DNA of 64,000 nt, from the NCBI RefSeq assembly GCF_013375935.1, contig NZ_CP056117.1:2604001-2668000 (forward strand). Direction: 5' to 3'. Both the position numbers and the translations under genes were made by a program. Shown in pieces: positions 39,129 through 48,464 of the stretch. How positions within the stretch are numbered: the first letter of the stretch is position 1; every line of letters starts with the position of its first letter. The notes beneath the pieces are model-generated. The model did no database searches, had not been told where the DNA came from, and saw nothing but the letters and a program-made list of their open reading frames with translations. Source of the DNA: Enterobacter cloacae. Its GTDB lineage: Bacteria > Pseudomonadota > Gammaproteobacteria > Enterobacterales > Enterobacteriaceae.

Positions 39129-39157
39129 GGGCGAACGGAGCGCAATGCCGTTCGCCT
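39129..39157 (-). terminator. Possible yeiQ terminator
   Basis: The stem GGCGAACGG/CCGTTCGCC with a nine-base loop lies 16 bases beyond the yeiQ stop on the minus strand. It is followed by a C/T-rich tract rather than a pure T run, so it may be only partly effective. Confidence 0.45.
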
Positions 39158-39172
39158 TAAACGCAATAATCG

Positions 39173-40639
39173 CTAAATTTTTAACGTTTCGATAACGGCC
39201 TGACGCGCGCCGAGGCGGGCGATGCGCCGGTACGCCCCGGCTATCTCGTCGACAAAGACAGGATTTTGCGGCAGGTCGTCGCCAAAAATTTCTTTTAGCG
39301 TCAGCAGGGCGTTAACGCGCTCCGCGTCGCTGCTGGCTTCAGCAATCGCCCTAAACTTTTCGCTCAGCGGATCGCGCACGTCAATGGCGTTGCCCTGGTC
39401 GTCCGTCCCGCTGACGTAGCGCATCCAGCCTGCGACGCCCAGCGCCAGCAGTGGCCAGGGGGTCTGGCGCGCAAGATGCACGCGGATCCCGTCCAGCATG
39501 CGTTGCGGCAGCTTCTGGCTACCGTCCATTGCAATTTGCCAGGTGCGGTGCTGTAGCGCCGGGTTCGCAAACCGCTCGATGAGGCTGTCGGCATACGCCG
39601 TAAGATCGACGTCGGTGATGCGCAGCGTTGGCGCTTGCTCGTTCAGCATCAGCCTGCGGGCGGCCTCGCGGAAGCTGTCGTCCTGCATACATTCATTAAT
39701 ATGCGCATGTCCGGCAAGGTAGCCGAGATAAGCGAGGAAGGAGTGGCTGCCGTTCAGCATCCGCAGCTTCATCTGCTCCCAGGGCAGAACGTCCTGCACC
39801 ATCTGCACGCCTGCGGCTTCCCACTCCGGGCGTCCGGCGACAAAGTTATCTTCCACCACCCACTGAATGAACGGCTCACAGCTGATGGCACACGGATCGT
39901 CAACGCCCAGCTCCCGGGAAATTTCCGCGAGCGAGGCGTCGGTGGCGGCGGGAACAATTCTGTCGACCATGGTGCCAGGGAAGCTAACGTGCGCCTCTAT
40001 CCATCCGGCCAGCTCTGCGGACCGCTTCGCGGCCATGCCGAGTACGGCGTTTTTCACAACGTGGCCGTTGTCGGGGATATTATCGCAGGAGAGCACGGTA
40101 AACGCCGGTAGCCCCCGCTCGCGGCGGCGGTGAAGCGCTTCGACCAGGATCCCCGGCGCGGAATGCGGCTCGGAAGAGTGTTCCAGATCGTGCAGTATGC
40201 GGCCGTTTTGCATGTCCAGCTTGCCGGTTGCCGGATCGATGCAATACCCCTTTTCGGTAATGGTGAGCGAGACAATCGCCACCTGCGGTTCACAGAACTT
40301 TTCGATGATGGCTGCCAGCGAGTCGAGTTTCGCATTCAGGCATTCATTTACCGCCCCGACGATGATGGGCTGGTTGCCATCGGCGCCTTTCTCCAGCACG
40401 GTGAACAGATGATCCTGCGCCCTAAGCTGGCTCATGAGGACATCGCCGCTAAAAAGGCTTATCTCACAAATACCCCAGTCGCCTCCTCTGACGTTAAGTA
40501 CCCGATTTGTTAACAGCGCCTGATGCGCCCGATGGAACGCGCCGAAGCCGAAATGGACGATGCGGGAGCGCAGTAGCGCGCGATCGTAGCGGGGCTGCTG
40601 GACGTGGGCAGGAAGCGCGGTGGAGGCAATAGTCTTCAT
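39173..40639 (-). CDS. yeiQ: YeiQ, mannitol dehydrogenase-family oxidoreductase (UxuB-like)
   Basis: NAD-dependent long-chain dehydrogenase of the mannitol/fructuronate reductase family. It is 488 residues, equal to E. coli YeiQ, from the ATG at 40639, which has AGGTG about eight bases upstream. An N-terminal Rossmann segment with IVHFGFGAFHRAHQ and the catalytic-domain stretch KLRMLNGSHSFLAYLGYL (with the active Lys and Asn/His) are present. The family includes D-mannonate oxidoreductase UxuB. Here the gene is divergent from uxuA, whose product uses D-mannonate, which supports a fructuronate/mannonate role. That role is an inference. Confidence 0.9.
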   Translation of the reverse strand: MKTIASTALPAHVQQPRYDRALLRSRIVHFGFGAFHRAHQALLTNRVLNVRGGDWGICEISLFSGDVLMSQLRAQDHLFTVLEKGADGNQPIIVGAVNECLNAKLDSLAAIIEKFCEPQVAIVSLTITEKGYCIDPATGKLDMQNGRILHDLEHSSEPHSAPGILVEALHRRRERGLPAFTVLSCDNIPDNGHVVKNAVLGMAAKRSAELAGWIEAHVSFPGTMVDRIVPAATDASLAEISRELGVDDPCAISCEPFIQWVVEDNFVAGRPEWEAAGVQMVQDVLPWEQMKLRMLNGSHSFLAYLGYLAGHAHINECMQDDSFREAARRLMLNEQAPTLRITDVDLTAYADSLIERFANPALQHRTWQIAMDGSQKLPQRMLDGIRVHLARQTPWPLLALGVAGWMRYVSGTDDQGNAIDVRDPLSEKFRAIAEASSDAERVNALLTLKEIFGDDLPQNPVFVDEIAGAYRRIARLGARQAVIETLKI

Positions 40640-40696
40640 GAAGTACACACCTGATTAACCATTAATTAACAATGCCAGTGTAAAGTTATATGACAA

Positions 40697-40829
40697 CAAA
40701 TTGAATTGGTAAGCCGTAAATATCCCCGTTATGTGAGTTTGATCAATCAATGCCGCCTGCTGTATTGACCACTGACGGTAAACATGTATGGTAGTCGTCA
40801 TCGAAGATATTCATATTGGTATAACAACT
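40697..40829. promoter_or_regulatory. yeiQ-uxuA control region: CRP-like and UxuR/ExuR-like sites
   Basis: A CRP-like site TGTGA-GTTTGA-TCAAT lies at 40732-40747. An operator-like ATTGGTATAACAA lies at about 40815-40827, close to the UxuR/ExuR consensus ATTGGTATACCAAT. A related GAATTGGTAA lies at 40703-40712 near yeiQ. The positions fit repression by hexuronate regulators and activation by CRP for both divergent genes. Confidence 0.5.
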
Positions 40830-40844
40830 TGCGAGGGTGGGGCA

Positions 40845-42035
40845 ATGGAACAAACCTGGCGTTGGTACGGGCCGAACGATCCGGTTTCTCTTGATGATGT
40901 GCGTCAGGCTGGCGCAACGGGTGTGGTCACGGCGCTGCATCATATTCCGAACGGCCAGGTGTGGCCGGTTGAGGAAATTCAAAAGCGTCAGGCACAGCTG
41001 GCCGAGAAAGGGCTAACCTGGTCTGTTGTGGAAAGCATTCCGGTTCACGAAGATATCAAAACGCATTCCGGCGAGTGTGAAACCTGGATTGCGAACTATC
41101 AGCAAAGCATTCGTAACCTGGCGGCCTGCGGTATTGATACCGTCTGCTATAACTTTATGCCGATTCTGGACTGGACGCGTACCGATCTGGAATATGAAAT
41201 GGCGGACGGTTCAAAGGCCCTGCGCTTCGATCAGATTGCCTTTGCGGCTTTTGAGCTGCACATTCTGAAGCGTCCGGGTGCGGAAGCAGATTACACCGCC
41301 GATGAGCAGCAGCAGGCGCTGGCGTGGTTCAATGCCGCCAGCGAAGCGGAGAAAGAAAAGCTGGTCCGCAACATCATCGCTGGCCTGCCGGGTGCGGAAG
41401 AGGGGTATACCCTCGACAGGTTCCGCGCGCGCCTGGCGGAATATGGCGATATCGATAAAAACCAGCTGCGCGAAAACATGGCGCACTTCCTGCGCGCTAT
41501 CGTGCCGGTGGCTGAAGAGGCTGGCGTGCGGCTGGCGGTTCACCCGGACGATCCTCCGCGCCCCATCCTCGGCCTGCCGCGTATCGTGTCGACCATTGAA
41601 GACATGCAGTGGCTGAAAGAGACGGTGGATAGCATCTACAACGGCTTCACCATGTGTACGGGCTCTTACGGCGTGCGTGCGGATAACGATCTGGTGCGGA
41701 TGATTGAAACCTTCGGCGATCGCATTCACTTCACGCACCTGCGTGCAACCTGCCGTGAAGAGAACCCAAAAACCTTCCACGAAGCCGCGCACCTGGGCGG
41801 TGACGTGAACATGGTTGCGGTGGTGGACGCCATTCTGACGGAAGAGGCGCGCCGGAAGAAGGCGGGGGATTTACGTCCTATCCCGTTCCGTCCGGACCAC
41901 GGCCACCAGATGCTGGACGATCTGCGTAAGAAAACGAACCCAGGGTATTCGGCGATTGGCCGCCTGAAGGGCATGGCGGAAGTGCGCGGTATTGAGCTGG
42001 CGCTGAAAATGACGAAATATCCAGAGCTGCTGTAA
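40845..42035 (+). CDS. uxuA: D-mannonate dehydratase UxuA
   Basis: Converts D-mannonate to 2-keto-3-deoxy-D-gluconate in the glucuronate pathway, with Mn2+ or Fe2+. It is 396 residues (E. coli 394) from the ATG at 40845, which is preceded by GAGGGTGGGG. The N-terminus [16 protein letters not shown], the metal and substrate blocks [16 protein letters not shown] and [14 protein letters not shown], and [11 protein letters not shown] near the C-terminus are all conserved. In E. coli uxuA lies in uxuAB at another map position. Here it stands alone, divergent from the UxuB-like yeiQ. Confidence 0.94.
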   Translation: MEQTWRWYGPNDPVSLDDVRQAGATGVVTALHHIPNGQVWPVEEIQKRQAQLAEKGLTWSVVESIPVHEDIKTHSGECETWIANYQQSIRNLAACGIDTVCYNFMPILDWTRTDLEYEMADGSKALRFDQIAFAAFELHILKRPGAEADYTADEQQQALAWFNAASEAEKEKLVRNIIAGLPGAEEGYTLDRFRARLAEYGDIDKNQLRENMAHFLRAIVPVAEEAGVRLAVHPDDPPRPILGLPRIVSTIEDMQWLKETVDSIYNGFTMCTGSYGVRADNDLVRMIETFGDRIHFTHLRATCREENPKTFHEAAHLGGDVNMVAVVDAILTEEARRKKAGDLRPIPFRPDHGHQMLDDLRKKTNPGYSAIGRLKGMAEVRGIELALKMTKYPELL

Positions 42036-42069
42036 AGCATATTGTCAGCTTTCCGACCTGCCAAAATAC

Positions 42070-42096
42070 AAAAACCGGCCTCAGGGCCGGTTTTTC
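42070..42096. terminator. uxuA/efpL bidirectional terminator
   Basis: The stem AAAAACCGGCC/GGCCGGTTTTT with loop TCAG lies between convergent uxuA and efpL. Confidence 0.9.
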
Positions 42097-42115
42097 GTGA
42101 GAAACGCTGAGCGTA

Positions 42116-42688
42116 TCAGTCAGCGCGACCCATATAGCGTTTTTCTTCGATATGGATGCGGATTTTCTCACCAGCAGACAGGTATTCTGGCACCTGTACG
42201 ACCAGGCCGGTGGTCAGGGTAGCCGGCTTGTTACGCGCGCTCGCAGACGCGCCTTTGATGCCCGGTGCCGTTTCAACGATTTCCAGATCGACCGTCTGCG
42301 GCAGCTCCAGCGCCAGCAGCACGCCGTCCCAGGTCAGCACCTGCATGTCCGGCATCCCGCCCTCAGGAATGAACAGCAGCTCTTCTTCAATCTGATCTTT
42401 GGTGAAGATATACGGGGTGTAGTCTTCTTTATCCATGAACACGTATTCGTTGCCGTCGATATAGGAGAAATCAACGTAGCGACGGGTCAGGGTCACGGTA
42501 TCCACGATATCGTCACCTTTGAAGCGTTCTTCCACCTTCAGGCCGGTACGGACGTCGGCGAAGCGCATTTTGTACAGCGTTGCTGCGCCACGGGCGCTCG
42601 GTGCCTGAATATCGATATCTTTCACAATCAGCAGTTTGCCGTTGTAATTCAGTACCATACCTTTCTTAATTTCGTTCGCTCTTGGCAT
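42116..42688 (-). CDS. efpL: EfpL (YeiP), elongation factor P-like protein
   Basis: Ribosome-binding EF-P paralogue that relieves stalling at polyproline and other difficult motifs. It is 190 residues, the same as E. coli YeiP, from the ATG at 42688. It has three OB-type/KOW domains. The tip loop carries Arg33 ([11 protein letters not shown]) instead of the modifiable lysine of EF-P, as is typical of this subfamily. The C-terminal domain contains [16 protein letters not shown]. The longer frame to 42757 adds a non-conserved extension. Confidence 0.96.
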   Translation of the reverse strand: MPRANEIKKGMVLNYNGKLLIVKDIDIQAPSARGAATLYKMRFADVRTGLKVEERFKGDDIVDTVTLTRRYVDFSYIDGNEYVFMDKEDYTPYIFTKDQIEEELLFIPEGGMPDMQVLTWDGVLLALELPQTVDLEIVETAPGIKGASASARNKPATLTTGLVVQVPEYLSAGEKIRIHIEEKRYMGRAD

Positions 42689-42852
42689 TGCAGTAATCCT
42701 GTTTACGGGAGGTAAAAAATATCGCGCCAAATTACTCGCGCGCGGCCTTTCAGGCAAGCGGAATTCGTGGGTTTTGCTATCAATACATAAAAGGTGTTAC
42801 TGTGCGCGCAATGCCCGACCGCACGGGCGTTTGCCACCAGCAGAGAGCATTT

Positions 42853-43107
42853 ATGGATTGTCGTTCCGACTGTGGCGCGTGCTGTACCGCACCGTCCATC
42901 TCAAGCCCCATTCCAGGAATGCCGGACGGCAAGCCTGCCAATACCCGCTGCGTTCAGCTCTCTGATTCCAACCTGTGTATGATCTTTGGCTCGCCCCTGC
43001 GCCCGAAGGTGTGCTCCGGCCTACAGCCAACCGCCGAAATGTGCGGCAGTACGCGGCAGCAGGCCATCACCTATCTTCTTGAGCTGGAAGCGCTCACCGC
43101 GCCTTAA
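42853..43107 (+). CDS. yeiW: YeiW, YkgJ-family cysteine-cluster protein
   Basis: An 84-residue protein with a zinc- or iron-binding cysteine cluster: CRSDCGACC at residues 3-11, then single cysteines at RCVQL, NLCMIF, KVCSG and EMCG. It matches E. coli YeiW in place and sequence. Its biochemical function is unknown. The start at 42853 is set by the homologue. Its stop overlaps the stop of the convergent setB by four bases. Confidence 0.88.
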   Translation: MDCRSDCGACCTAPSISSPIPGMPDGKPANTRCVQLSDSNLCMIFGSPLRPKVCSGLQPTAEMCGSTRQQAITYLLELEALTAP

Positions 43108-44285
43108 ACGTCCTTAATACGCGTCAGGCAGCCTAGCGTCAGGACGCACATCACCAGCGCAATCCAGAACACCGTATGATAGTTCCAGATTTCAGCCACG
43201 ATGCCCGCCAGCGAGCCTGCAATAATCCAGCCCACGCGGGTGGTATTAGTATAAAGGGTGGTGGCAGCGCCTGCCTGACCCGGCATCAGATCCTGGAAGT
43301 AGAGCATGCCGATACCGGCCAGAATGCCGATATAAATGGCGTTCAGCAGCTGTAAAGCAAGAAGCAGAGCGGGCGTATGGACCGTCAGCATGCCGACATA
43401 AAACAGCAGCCCGGCAGCGGCGGCAATGCGCATCAAAAAGCGCTTTCCGAAACGCTTCGCGTAATAGCCCGCAATCAGCATGGTGGGGATTTCAAGCCCT
43501 GCGGCGGTACCCATCATTATCCCGGCCAGCTTCTCGGGCAGATGCAGCTCATCAATAATAAACAGCGGCATATTAATGATATACAGGCTGTTCGTTCCCC
43601 ACATCAGCGTACAGATAATGAATAACAGCAGCGCGTCGCGTCGGTTACGCCGCGGTGCTTCCAGCGTACCGGTCGCCACCTTTGGCTCTTTACGCATGGA
43701 TGGCAGAAAGAACCAGACCATCGCGCCGCACACCACGAAGGCTACCGCCGCGCTGAGGTACATCACCGTAAAGCCAAAACCCATTGCCAGCGCGTAGGCG
43801 AGCGGGGGACCAATCACCCACGCCAGCGACACCTGAGCGCGCAGTATCGAGCTGAACATCACCGCTTCCCGCCCGGTACGGTCGGCGTGCTCGCGGGCAA
43901 GGGCGAACATCTGCGGGTTGGCGGTGGAGCCGAAGCTGCTCAGGAACACGCCCACAAACAGCAGGATGAAATAGTTACGGTTCCAGGCAAACAGCAGACA
44001 GGCAAACACCCCGAGCAGGCAGCAGAACACGATCAGGCTTTTGCGATCGCCTTTTCTGTCTGAGCGACCGGCCAGAAACTGGCTGACGAGAATGCCGATG
44101 ATGGCGCTCCCGGTAAAGAAGAAGCCGACCATCGCCGGACGCGCGTGGACTTCATTGGTCAGAAACAGGCTCAGGGTAGGCGTTTGTAACGCACCGGCAA
44201 TCCCGGTGAGGAAAGCGACTATCAAAAACGCCGTTGACGTCAAATCAAAGGGCTTTGGTGAGGCGGCAGCGGGGGTGTTATGCAT
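43104..44285 (-). CDS. setB: SetB sugar efflux MFS transporter
   Basis: A 393-residue, 12-helix major facilitator of the SET family, which exports lactose, glucose and analogues. In E. coli SetB also affects chromosome segregation. The start at 44285 gives the E. coli length; an open frame continues to 44369 but is not conserved. The motif-A region [11 protein letters not shown] after helix 2 and the conserved [23 protein letters not shown] sequence are present. It is divergent from fruB. Confidence 0.94.
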   Translation of the reverse strand: MHNTPAAASPKPFDLTSTAFLIVAFLTGIAGALQTPTLSLFLTNEVHARPAMVGFFFTGSAIIGILVSQFLAGRSDRKGDRKSLIVFCCLLGVFACLLFAWNRNYFILLFVGVFLSSFGSTANPQMFALAREHADRTGREAVMFSSILRAQVSLAWVIGPPLAYALAMGFGFTVMYLSAAVAFVVCGAMVWFFLPSMRKEPKVATGTLEAPRRNRRDALLLFIICTLMWGTNSLYIINMPLFIIDELHLPEKLAGIMMGTAAGLEIPTMLIAGYYAKRFGKRFLMRIAAAAGLLFYVGMLTVHTPALLLALQLLNAIYIGILAGIGMLYFQDLMPGQAGAATTLYTNTTRVGWIIAGSLAGIVAEIWNYHTVFWIALVMCVLTLGCLTRIKDV

Positions 44286-44540
44286 GGTCAGTATTTGCGA
44301 GTGACAGGGAGACGCGGAGTTTACGCCGCCCGTCATTAAATAAACAGAGGGTGAGGTCAAGATTGCCACAAAAAATCAAAATGCCATTTCAGTTTATTGA
44401 GCCTGCGCTGAAGCGTGCTGAACCTGTTTGCTGAACATCAGCAAAACGTCACGGTGTGAAGAAGAAATGTGCTGCACTTCTAAATTCTGATACACGAAAC
44501 GTAACTTTTCTTGCAACCTTCTGAAGAAAAGACAAGACTT

Positions 44541-44556
44541 CTTGAAACGTTTCAGC
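44541..44556. promoter_or_regulatory. Cra (FruR) operator 1 of fruBKA
   Basis: CTTGAAACGTTTCAGC is a near-perfect match to the Cra consensus (GCTGAAACGTTTCAAG, read on the opposite strand). The included TTGAAA may also be the -35 of the fru promoter. Fructose 1-phosphate would release Cra and induce the operon. Confidence 0.88.
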
Positions 44557-44607
44557 GCTATCTTGTTTGTCATGATGGAGCAGGTTAGCGCCTATTTTCT
44601 CAGTTAA

Positions 44608-44623
44608 GCTGAAACGATTCAAT
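44608..44623. promoter_or_regulatory. Cra (FruR) operator 2 of fruBKA
   Basis: GCTGAAACGATTCAAT is a second Cra site, 52 bases downstream of the centre region of operator 1 and 21 bases before the fruB start. The two-operator layout matches E. coli fruB. Confidence 0.85.
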
Positions 44624-44643
44624 TTCAGCAGGAGAGGAGAACC

Positions 44644-45774
44644 ATGTTCCAGTTATCTGTTCAGGATATCCACCCGGGCGAACAGGCCGGGAATAAAGAA
44701 GAGGCTATTCGCCTGGTCGCCGCTGCTCTCGTGCAGGCTGGCAACGTGGCTGACGGCTACGTTAACGGCATGCTGGCGCGCGAGCAGCAGACCTCCACCT
44801 TCCTCGGCAACGGCATTGCTATCCCGCACGGCACCACGGACACCCGCGACCAGGTGCTGAAAACCGGCGTACAGGTTTTCCAGTTCCCGCAGGGCGTGCT
44901 CTGGGGAGACGGTCAGGTGGCTTACGTGGCTATCGGCATCGCGGCCAGCGGTGACGAACACCTGGGCCTGCTGCGTCAGCTGACGCACGTGCTGAGCGAT
45001 GACTCCGTCGCTGAACAGCTTAAATCCGCGACCACCGCTGAAGAGCTGCGCGCGCTGCTGATGGGCGAAAAGCAGAGCGAAGCGCTGAAGCTCGACAATG
45101 AAACCCTGACGCTGGACGTCGTCGCTTCCGATCTGGTCACCCTCCAGGCGCTGAATGCGGCGCGCCTGAAAGAGGCGGGCGCGGCTGATGCCGTCTTCGT
45201 CACGCGCGCCATCAACGACAGGCCGCTGAACCTGGGCCAGGGCATCTGGCTGAACGACAGTGCTGAAGGCAACCTGCGCAGCGCTATCGCCGTCAGCCGC
45301 GCTGCTGCTGCCTTTGACGCAGACGGCGAGCGTGCGGCGATGCTGGTGACCGTCGCCATGACCGACGACCAGCCGGTTGCCGTGCTGAAGCGTCTGGGTG
45401 ACCTGCTGCTGAACAATAAAGCTGAAAAACTGCTGAACGCCGACGTGGCAACGGTGCTGGCGCTGTTGACCAGCGACGATGCGCTGAAGGACGACCTGCT
45501 GAGCGCAGAGTACGTGGTGCGTAACGAACACGGCCTGCATGCCCGTCCGGGAACCATGCTGGTGAATACCATTAAACAATTTGAGAGCGAGATCACCGTG
45601 ACCAATCTGGATGGTTCGGGTAAGCCTGCCAACGGGCGCAGCCTGATGAAAGTCGTCGCGCTGGGCGTGAAGAAAGGACACCGCCTGCGTTTCACCGCGC
45701 AGGGAGCAGATGCTGAACAGGCGCTGAAAGCGATTGGCGATGCCATCGCGGCCGGTCTGGGGGAGGGCGCATAA
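44644..45774 (+). CDS. fruB: FruB, fructose PTS EIIA-HPr fusion (DTP)
   Basis: Phosphotransfer protein that takes phosphate from EI on its FPr domain and passes it through EIIA to FruA. It is 376 residues, as in E. coli. The EIIA domain (about residues 1-143) has the phospho-acceptor His62 in AIPHGTTD. A central linker domain is followed by the HPr-like domain (about 285-376) with His299 in [10 protein letters not shown]. The ribosome site AGGAGAGGAG precedes the ATG. It is the first gene of fruBKA, with the stop overlapping the fruK start (TAATG). Confidence 0.97.
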   Translation: MFQLSVQDIHPGEQAGNKEEAIRLVAAALVQAGNVADGYVNGMLAREQQTSTFLGNGIAIPHGTTDTRDQVLKTGVQVFQFPQGVLWGDGQVAYVAIGIAASGDEHLGLLRQLTHVLSDDSVAEQLKSATTAEELRALLMGEKQSEALKLDNETLTLDVVASDLVTLQALNAARLKEAGAADAVFVTRAINDRPLNLGQGIWLNDSAEGNLRSAIAVSRAAAAFDADGERAAMLVTVAMTDDQPVAVLKRLGDLLLNNKAEKLLNADVATVLALLTSDDALKDDLLSAEYVVRNEHGLHARPGTMLVNTIKQFESEITVTNLDGSGKPANGRSLMKVVALGVKKGHRLRFTAQGADAEQALKAIGDAIAAGLGEGA

Positions 45775-46712
45775 TGAGCAGACGTGTTGCGACCATTACG
45801 CTGAACCCGGCCTACGATCTGGTGGGCTTCTGCCCGGAAATCGAACGTGGCGAAGTTAACCTGGTGCGAACCACCGGCCTGCATGCCGCAGGGAAAGGCA
45901 TTAACGTGGCGAAAGTGCTGAAAGATCTCGGCATCGACGTCACCGTTGGCGGATTCCTCGGTAAAGACAACCAGGACGGTTTTCAGCAGCTGTTCAGCGA
46001 GCTGGGCATCGCTAACCGCTTTCAGGTTGTACAGGGCCGTACCCGTATCAACGTAAAGCTGACCGAGAAAGACGGTGAAGTGACCGATCTGAACTTCTCG
46101 GGCTTTGAGGTTACCCCGTCTGACTGGGAGCGCTTCGTTGCCGATTCCCTGAGCTGGCTGGGACAGTTTGACATGGTGTGCGTCAGCGGCAGCCTTCCGT
46201 CCGGCGTCAGCCCGGAAGCCTTCACCGACTGGATGACCCGCCTGCGCAGCCAGTGCCCTTGCATTATTTTCGACAGCAGCCGCGATGCGCTGGTCGCCGG
46301 ACTGAAAGCCTCTCCATGGCTGGTTAAGCCTAACCGCCGTGAGCTGGAGATCTGGGCTGGCCGTAAGCTGTCAGAATTAAAGGATGTGATTGACGCTGCC
46401 CATGCGCTGCGCGAGCAGGGTATCGCTCACGTGGTGATTTCGCTTGGCGCAGAAGGTGCCCTGTGGGTTAACGCCTCCGGGGAATGGATTGCTAAACCCC
46501 CTTCAATGGAAGTGGTCAGCACCGTGGGTGCCGGGGATTCCATGGTTGGCGGCCTGATTTATGGCCTGCTGATGCGGGAATCCAGTGAACATACCTTACG
46601 TCTTGCTACCGCCGTTGCGGCCCTGGCCGTAAGCCAGAGCAACGTCGGCATTACCGATCGTACCCAGTTAGCCGCGATGATGGCGCGCGTTGACTTAAAA
46701 CCGTTTAACTAA
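45774..46712 (+). CDS. fruK: 1-phosphofructokinase FruK
   Basis: Phosphorylates fructose 1-phosphate to fructose 1,6-bisphosphate with ATP. It is 312 residues of the PfkB/ribokinase fold. The N-terminal PfkB signature lies around GLHAAGKGINVAKVL, and the C-terminal signature STVGAGDSMVGG holds the catalytic Asp. It is coupled to fruB by a one-base overlap, and FruA follows 16 bases later. Confidence 0.97.
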   Translation: MSRRVATITLNPAYDLVGFCPEIERGEVNLVRTTGLHAAGKGINVAKVLKDLGIDVTVGGFLGKDNQDGFQQLFSELGIANRFQVVQGRTRINVKLTEKDGEVTDLNFSGFEVTPSDWERFVADSLSWLGQFDMVCVSGSLPSGVSPEAFTDWMTRLRSQCPCIIFDSSRDALVAGLKASPWLVKPNRRELEIWAGRKLSELKDVIDAAHALREQGIAHVVISLGAEGALWVNASGEWIAKPPSMEVVSTVGAGDSMVGGLIYGLLMRESSEHTLRLATAVAALAVSQSNVGITDRTQLAAMMARVDLKPFN

Positions 46713-46728
46713 CAGCAGGAGAGGAATA

Positions 46729-48414
46729 ATGAAAACGCTGCTGATCATTGACTCCGGTCTCGGACAGGCTCGTGCCTATATGGCGAAGACCCTGCTGGGC
46801 GCGGCGGCACAAAAAGCGCACCTGGATATCATTGATAACCCGAGTGATGCCGAAATGGCGATTGTTCTGGGCGATAAAATCCCCGCTGACAGCGCCCTGA
46901 ACGGCAAAAAAGTGTGGCTGGGCGATATTAATCGCGCGGTGGCACACCCTGAACTGTTTCTGAGCGAAGCAAAAGGTCATGCCACGGTTTACAGCGCACC
47001 CGTTGAGGCGGCGCCGGTTGCGGCCACCGGGCCGAAGCGCATCGTTGCGGTAACGGCGTGCCCGACGGGCGTGGCTCATACCTTCATGGCGGCAGAGGCC
47101 ATTGAAACCGAAGCGAAAAAACGCGGCTGGTGGGTGAAGGTTGAAACCCGTGGCTCCGTGGGCGCAGGTAACGCCATCACGCCGGAAGAGGTCGCTGAAG
47201 CCGATCTGGTTATCGTGGCGGCAGATATCGAAGTGGATCTGGCGAAGTTTGCCGGCAAGCCGATGTATCGCACCTCTACCGGCCTGGCGCTGAAGAAAAC
47301 CGCGCAGGAGTTTGACAAGGCGCTGGCGGAAGCCAAACCGTATCAGGCAACCGGTGCGGCTAAAACCCCGACCGAAGGGAAAAAAGAGTCTGCGGGCGCG
47401 TATCGCCACCTGCTGACCGGCGTCTCCTACATGCTGCCGATGGTGGTAGCGGGCGGCCTGTGTATTGCGCTCTCCTTCGCCTTCGGTATCGAAGCGTTTA
47501 AGGAGCAGGGCACGCTGGCGGCGGCGTTAATGCAGATTGGCGGCGGCTCCGCCTTCGCGCTGATGGTGCCGGTACTGGCTGGCTTTATCGCCTTCTCTAT
47601 TGCCGACCGTCCGGGCCTGACGCCGGGTCTTATCGGCGGCATGCTGGCGGTAAGCACCGGTTCAGGCTTTATTGGCGGTATTATTGCCGGTTTCCTGGCA
47701 GGCTACGTGGCGAAGCTGATTAGCTCGAAGCTGAAGCTGCCGCAGAGCATGGAAGCGCTGAAGCCGATCCTGATCATCCCGCTGATTTCCAGCCTGGTGG
47801 TGGGTCTGGCAATGATTTACCTGATCGGTAAGCCGGTCGCGGGCATTCTGGAAGGCCTGACCCACTGGCTGCAAACCATGGGGACGGCGAACGCGGTTCT
47901 GCTGGGCGCTATCCTCGGCGGTATGATGTGTACCGACATGGGTGGTCCGGTAAACAAAGCGGCATACGCGTTTGGCGTTGGCCTGCTGAGTACCCAGACC
48001 TATGCGCCGATGGCGGCGATCATGGCGGCAGGCATGGTGCCACCGCTGGCGCTCGGCCTGGCGACGATTATTGCCCGTCGTAAGTTCGATAAAGCGCAGC
48101 AGGAAGGTGGGAAAGCGGCGCTGGTGCTGGGCCTGTGCTTCATTACCGAAGGCGCAATCCCGTTTGCGGCGCGTGACCCAATGCGCGTTCTGCCCTGCTG
48201 TATCGCAGGCGGTGCGGTAACGGGCGTCATCTCTATGGCGGTGGGTGCGAAGCTGATGGCGCCGCACGGCGGTCTGTTTGTTCTGCTGATCCCAGGCGCA
48301 ATCACTCCGGTGCTGGGTTACCTGCTGGCGATTGTTGTCGGTACGCTGGTGGCGGGCCTGTCTTACGCGGTGCTGAAGCGCCCGGAAGCGGAAGCGGTCG
48401 CCAAAGCGGCATAA
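46729..48414 (+). CDS. fruA: FruA, fructose-specific PTS EIIB'BC
   Basis: Membrane component that imports fructose and phosphorylates it to fructose 1-phosphate. It is 561 residues (E. coli 563). A vestigial IIB' domain (about residues 1-95) is followed by the active IIB domain with phospho-acceptor Cys111 in TACPTGVAHTF, then a IIC domain with 8-10 helices (about 220-555) containing GGMMCTDMGGPVNKAAY. It has the same strong ribosome site (AGGAGAGG) as fruB. It is the last gene of the operon, followed by a terminator. Confidence 0.97.
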   Translation: MKTLLIIDSGLGQARAYMAKTLLGAAAQKAHLDIIDNPSDAEMAIVLGDKIPADSALNGKKVWLGDINRAVAHPELFLSEAKGHATVYSAPVEAAPVAATGPKRIVAVTACPTGVAHTFMAAEAIETEAKKRGWWVKVETRGSVGAGNAITPEEVAEADLVIVAADIEVDLAKFAGKPMYRTSTGLALKKTAQEFDKALAEAKPYQATGAAKTPTEGKKESAGAYRHLLTGVSYMLPMVVAGGLCIALSFAFGIEAFKEQGTLAAALMQIGGGSAFALMVPVLAGFIAFSIADRPGLTPGLIGGMLAVSTGSGFIGGIIAGFLAGYVAKLISSKLKLPQSMEALKPILIIPLISSLVVGLAMIYLIGKPVAGILEGLTHWLQTMGTANAVLLGAILGGMMCTDMGGPVNKAAYAFGVGLLSTQTYAPMAAIMAAGMVPPLALGLATIIARRKFDKAQQEGGKAALVLGLCFITEGAIPFAARDPMRVLPCCIAGGAVTGVISMAVGAKLMAPHGGLFVLLIPGAITPVLGYLLAIVVGTLVAGLSYAVLKRPEAEAVAKAA

Positions 48415-48427
48415 GCGTTAACGCAAT

Positions 48428-48464
48428 AAAAAAGCCGGGTCGCATTACGCGCCCGGCTTTTTTT
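48428..48464. terminator. fruA/nfo bidirectional terminator
   Basis: The stem AAAAAAGCCGGG/CCCGGCTTTTTT has a 12-base loop region. Its right edge touches the nfo stop codon. Confidence 0.85.

Larger units (their letters stand above)
44286..44643. other. setB-fruB divergent intergenic region
   Basis: About 358 bases without a gene. The fruB side holds two Cra operators and the fru promoter, listed separately. The setB side is A+T-rich and contains no element that I can name. Confidence 0.6.

Noticed and set aside
44653..45884. Long minus-strand frames opposite fruB
   Set aside because: They mirror the fruB/fruK coding sequence, have no start signals and no resemblance to a known family. The plus-strand genes are certain.
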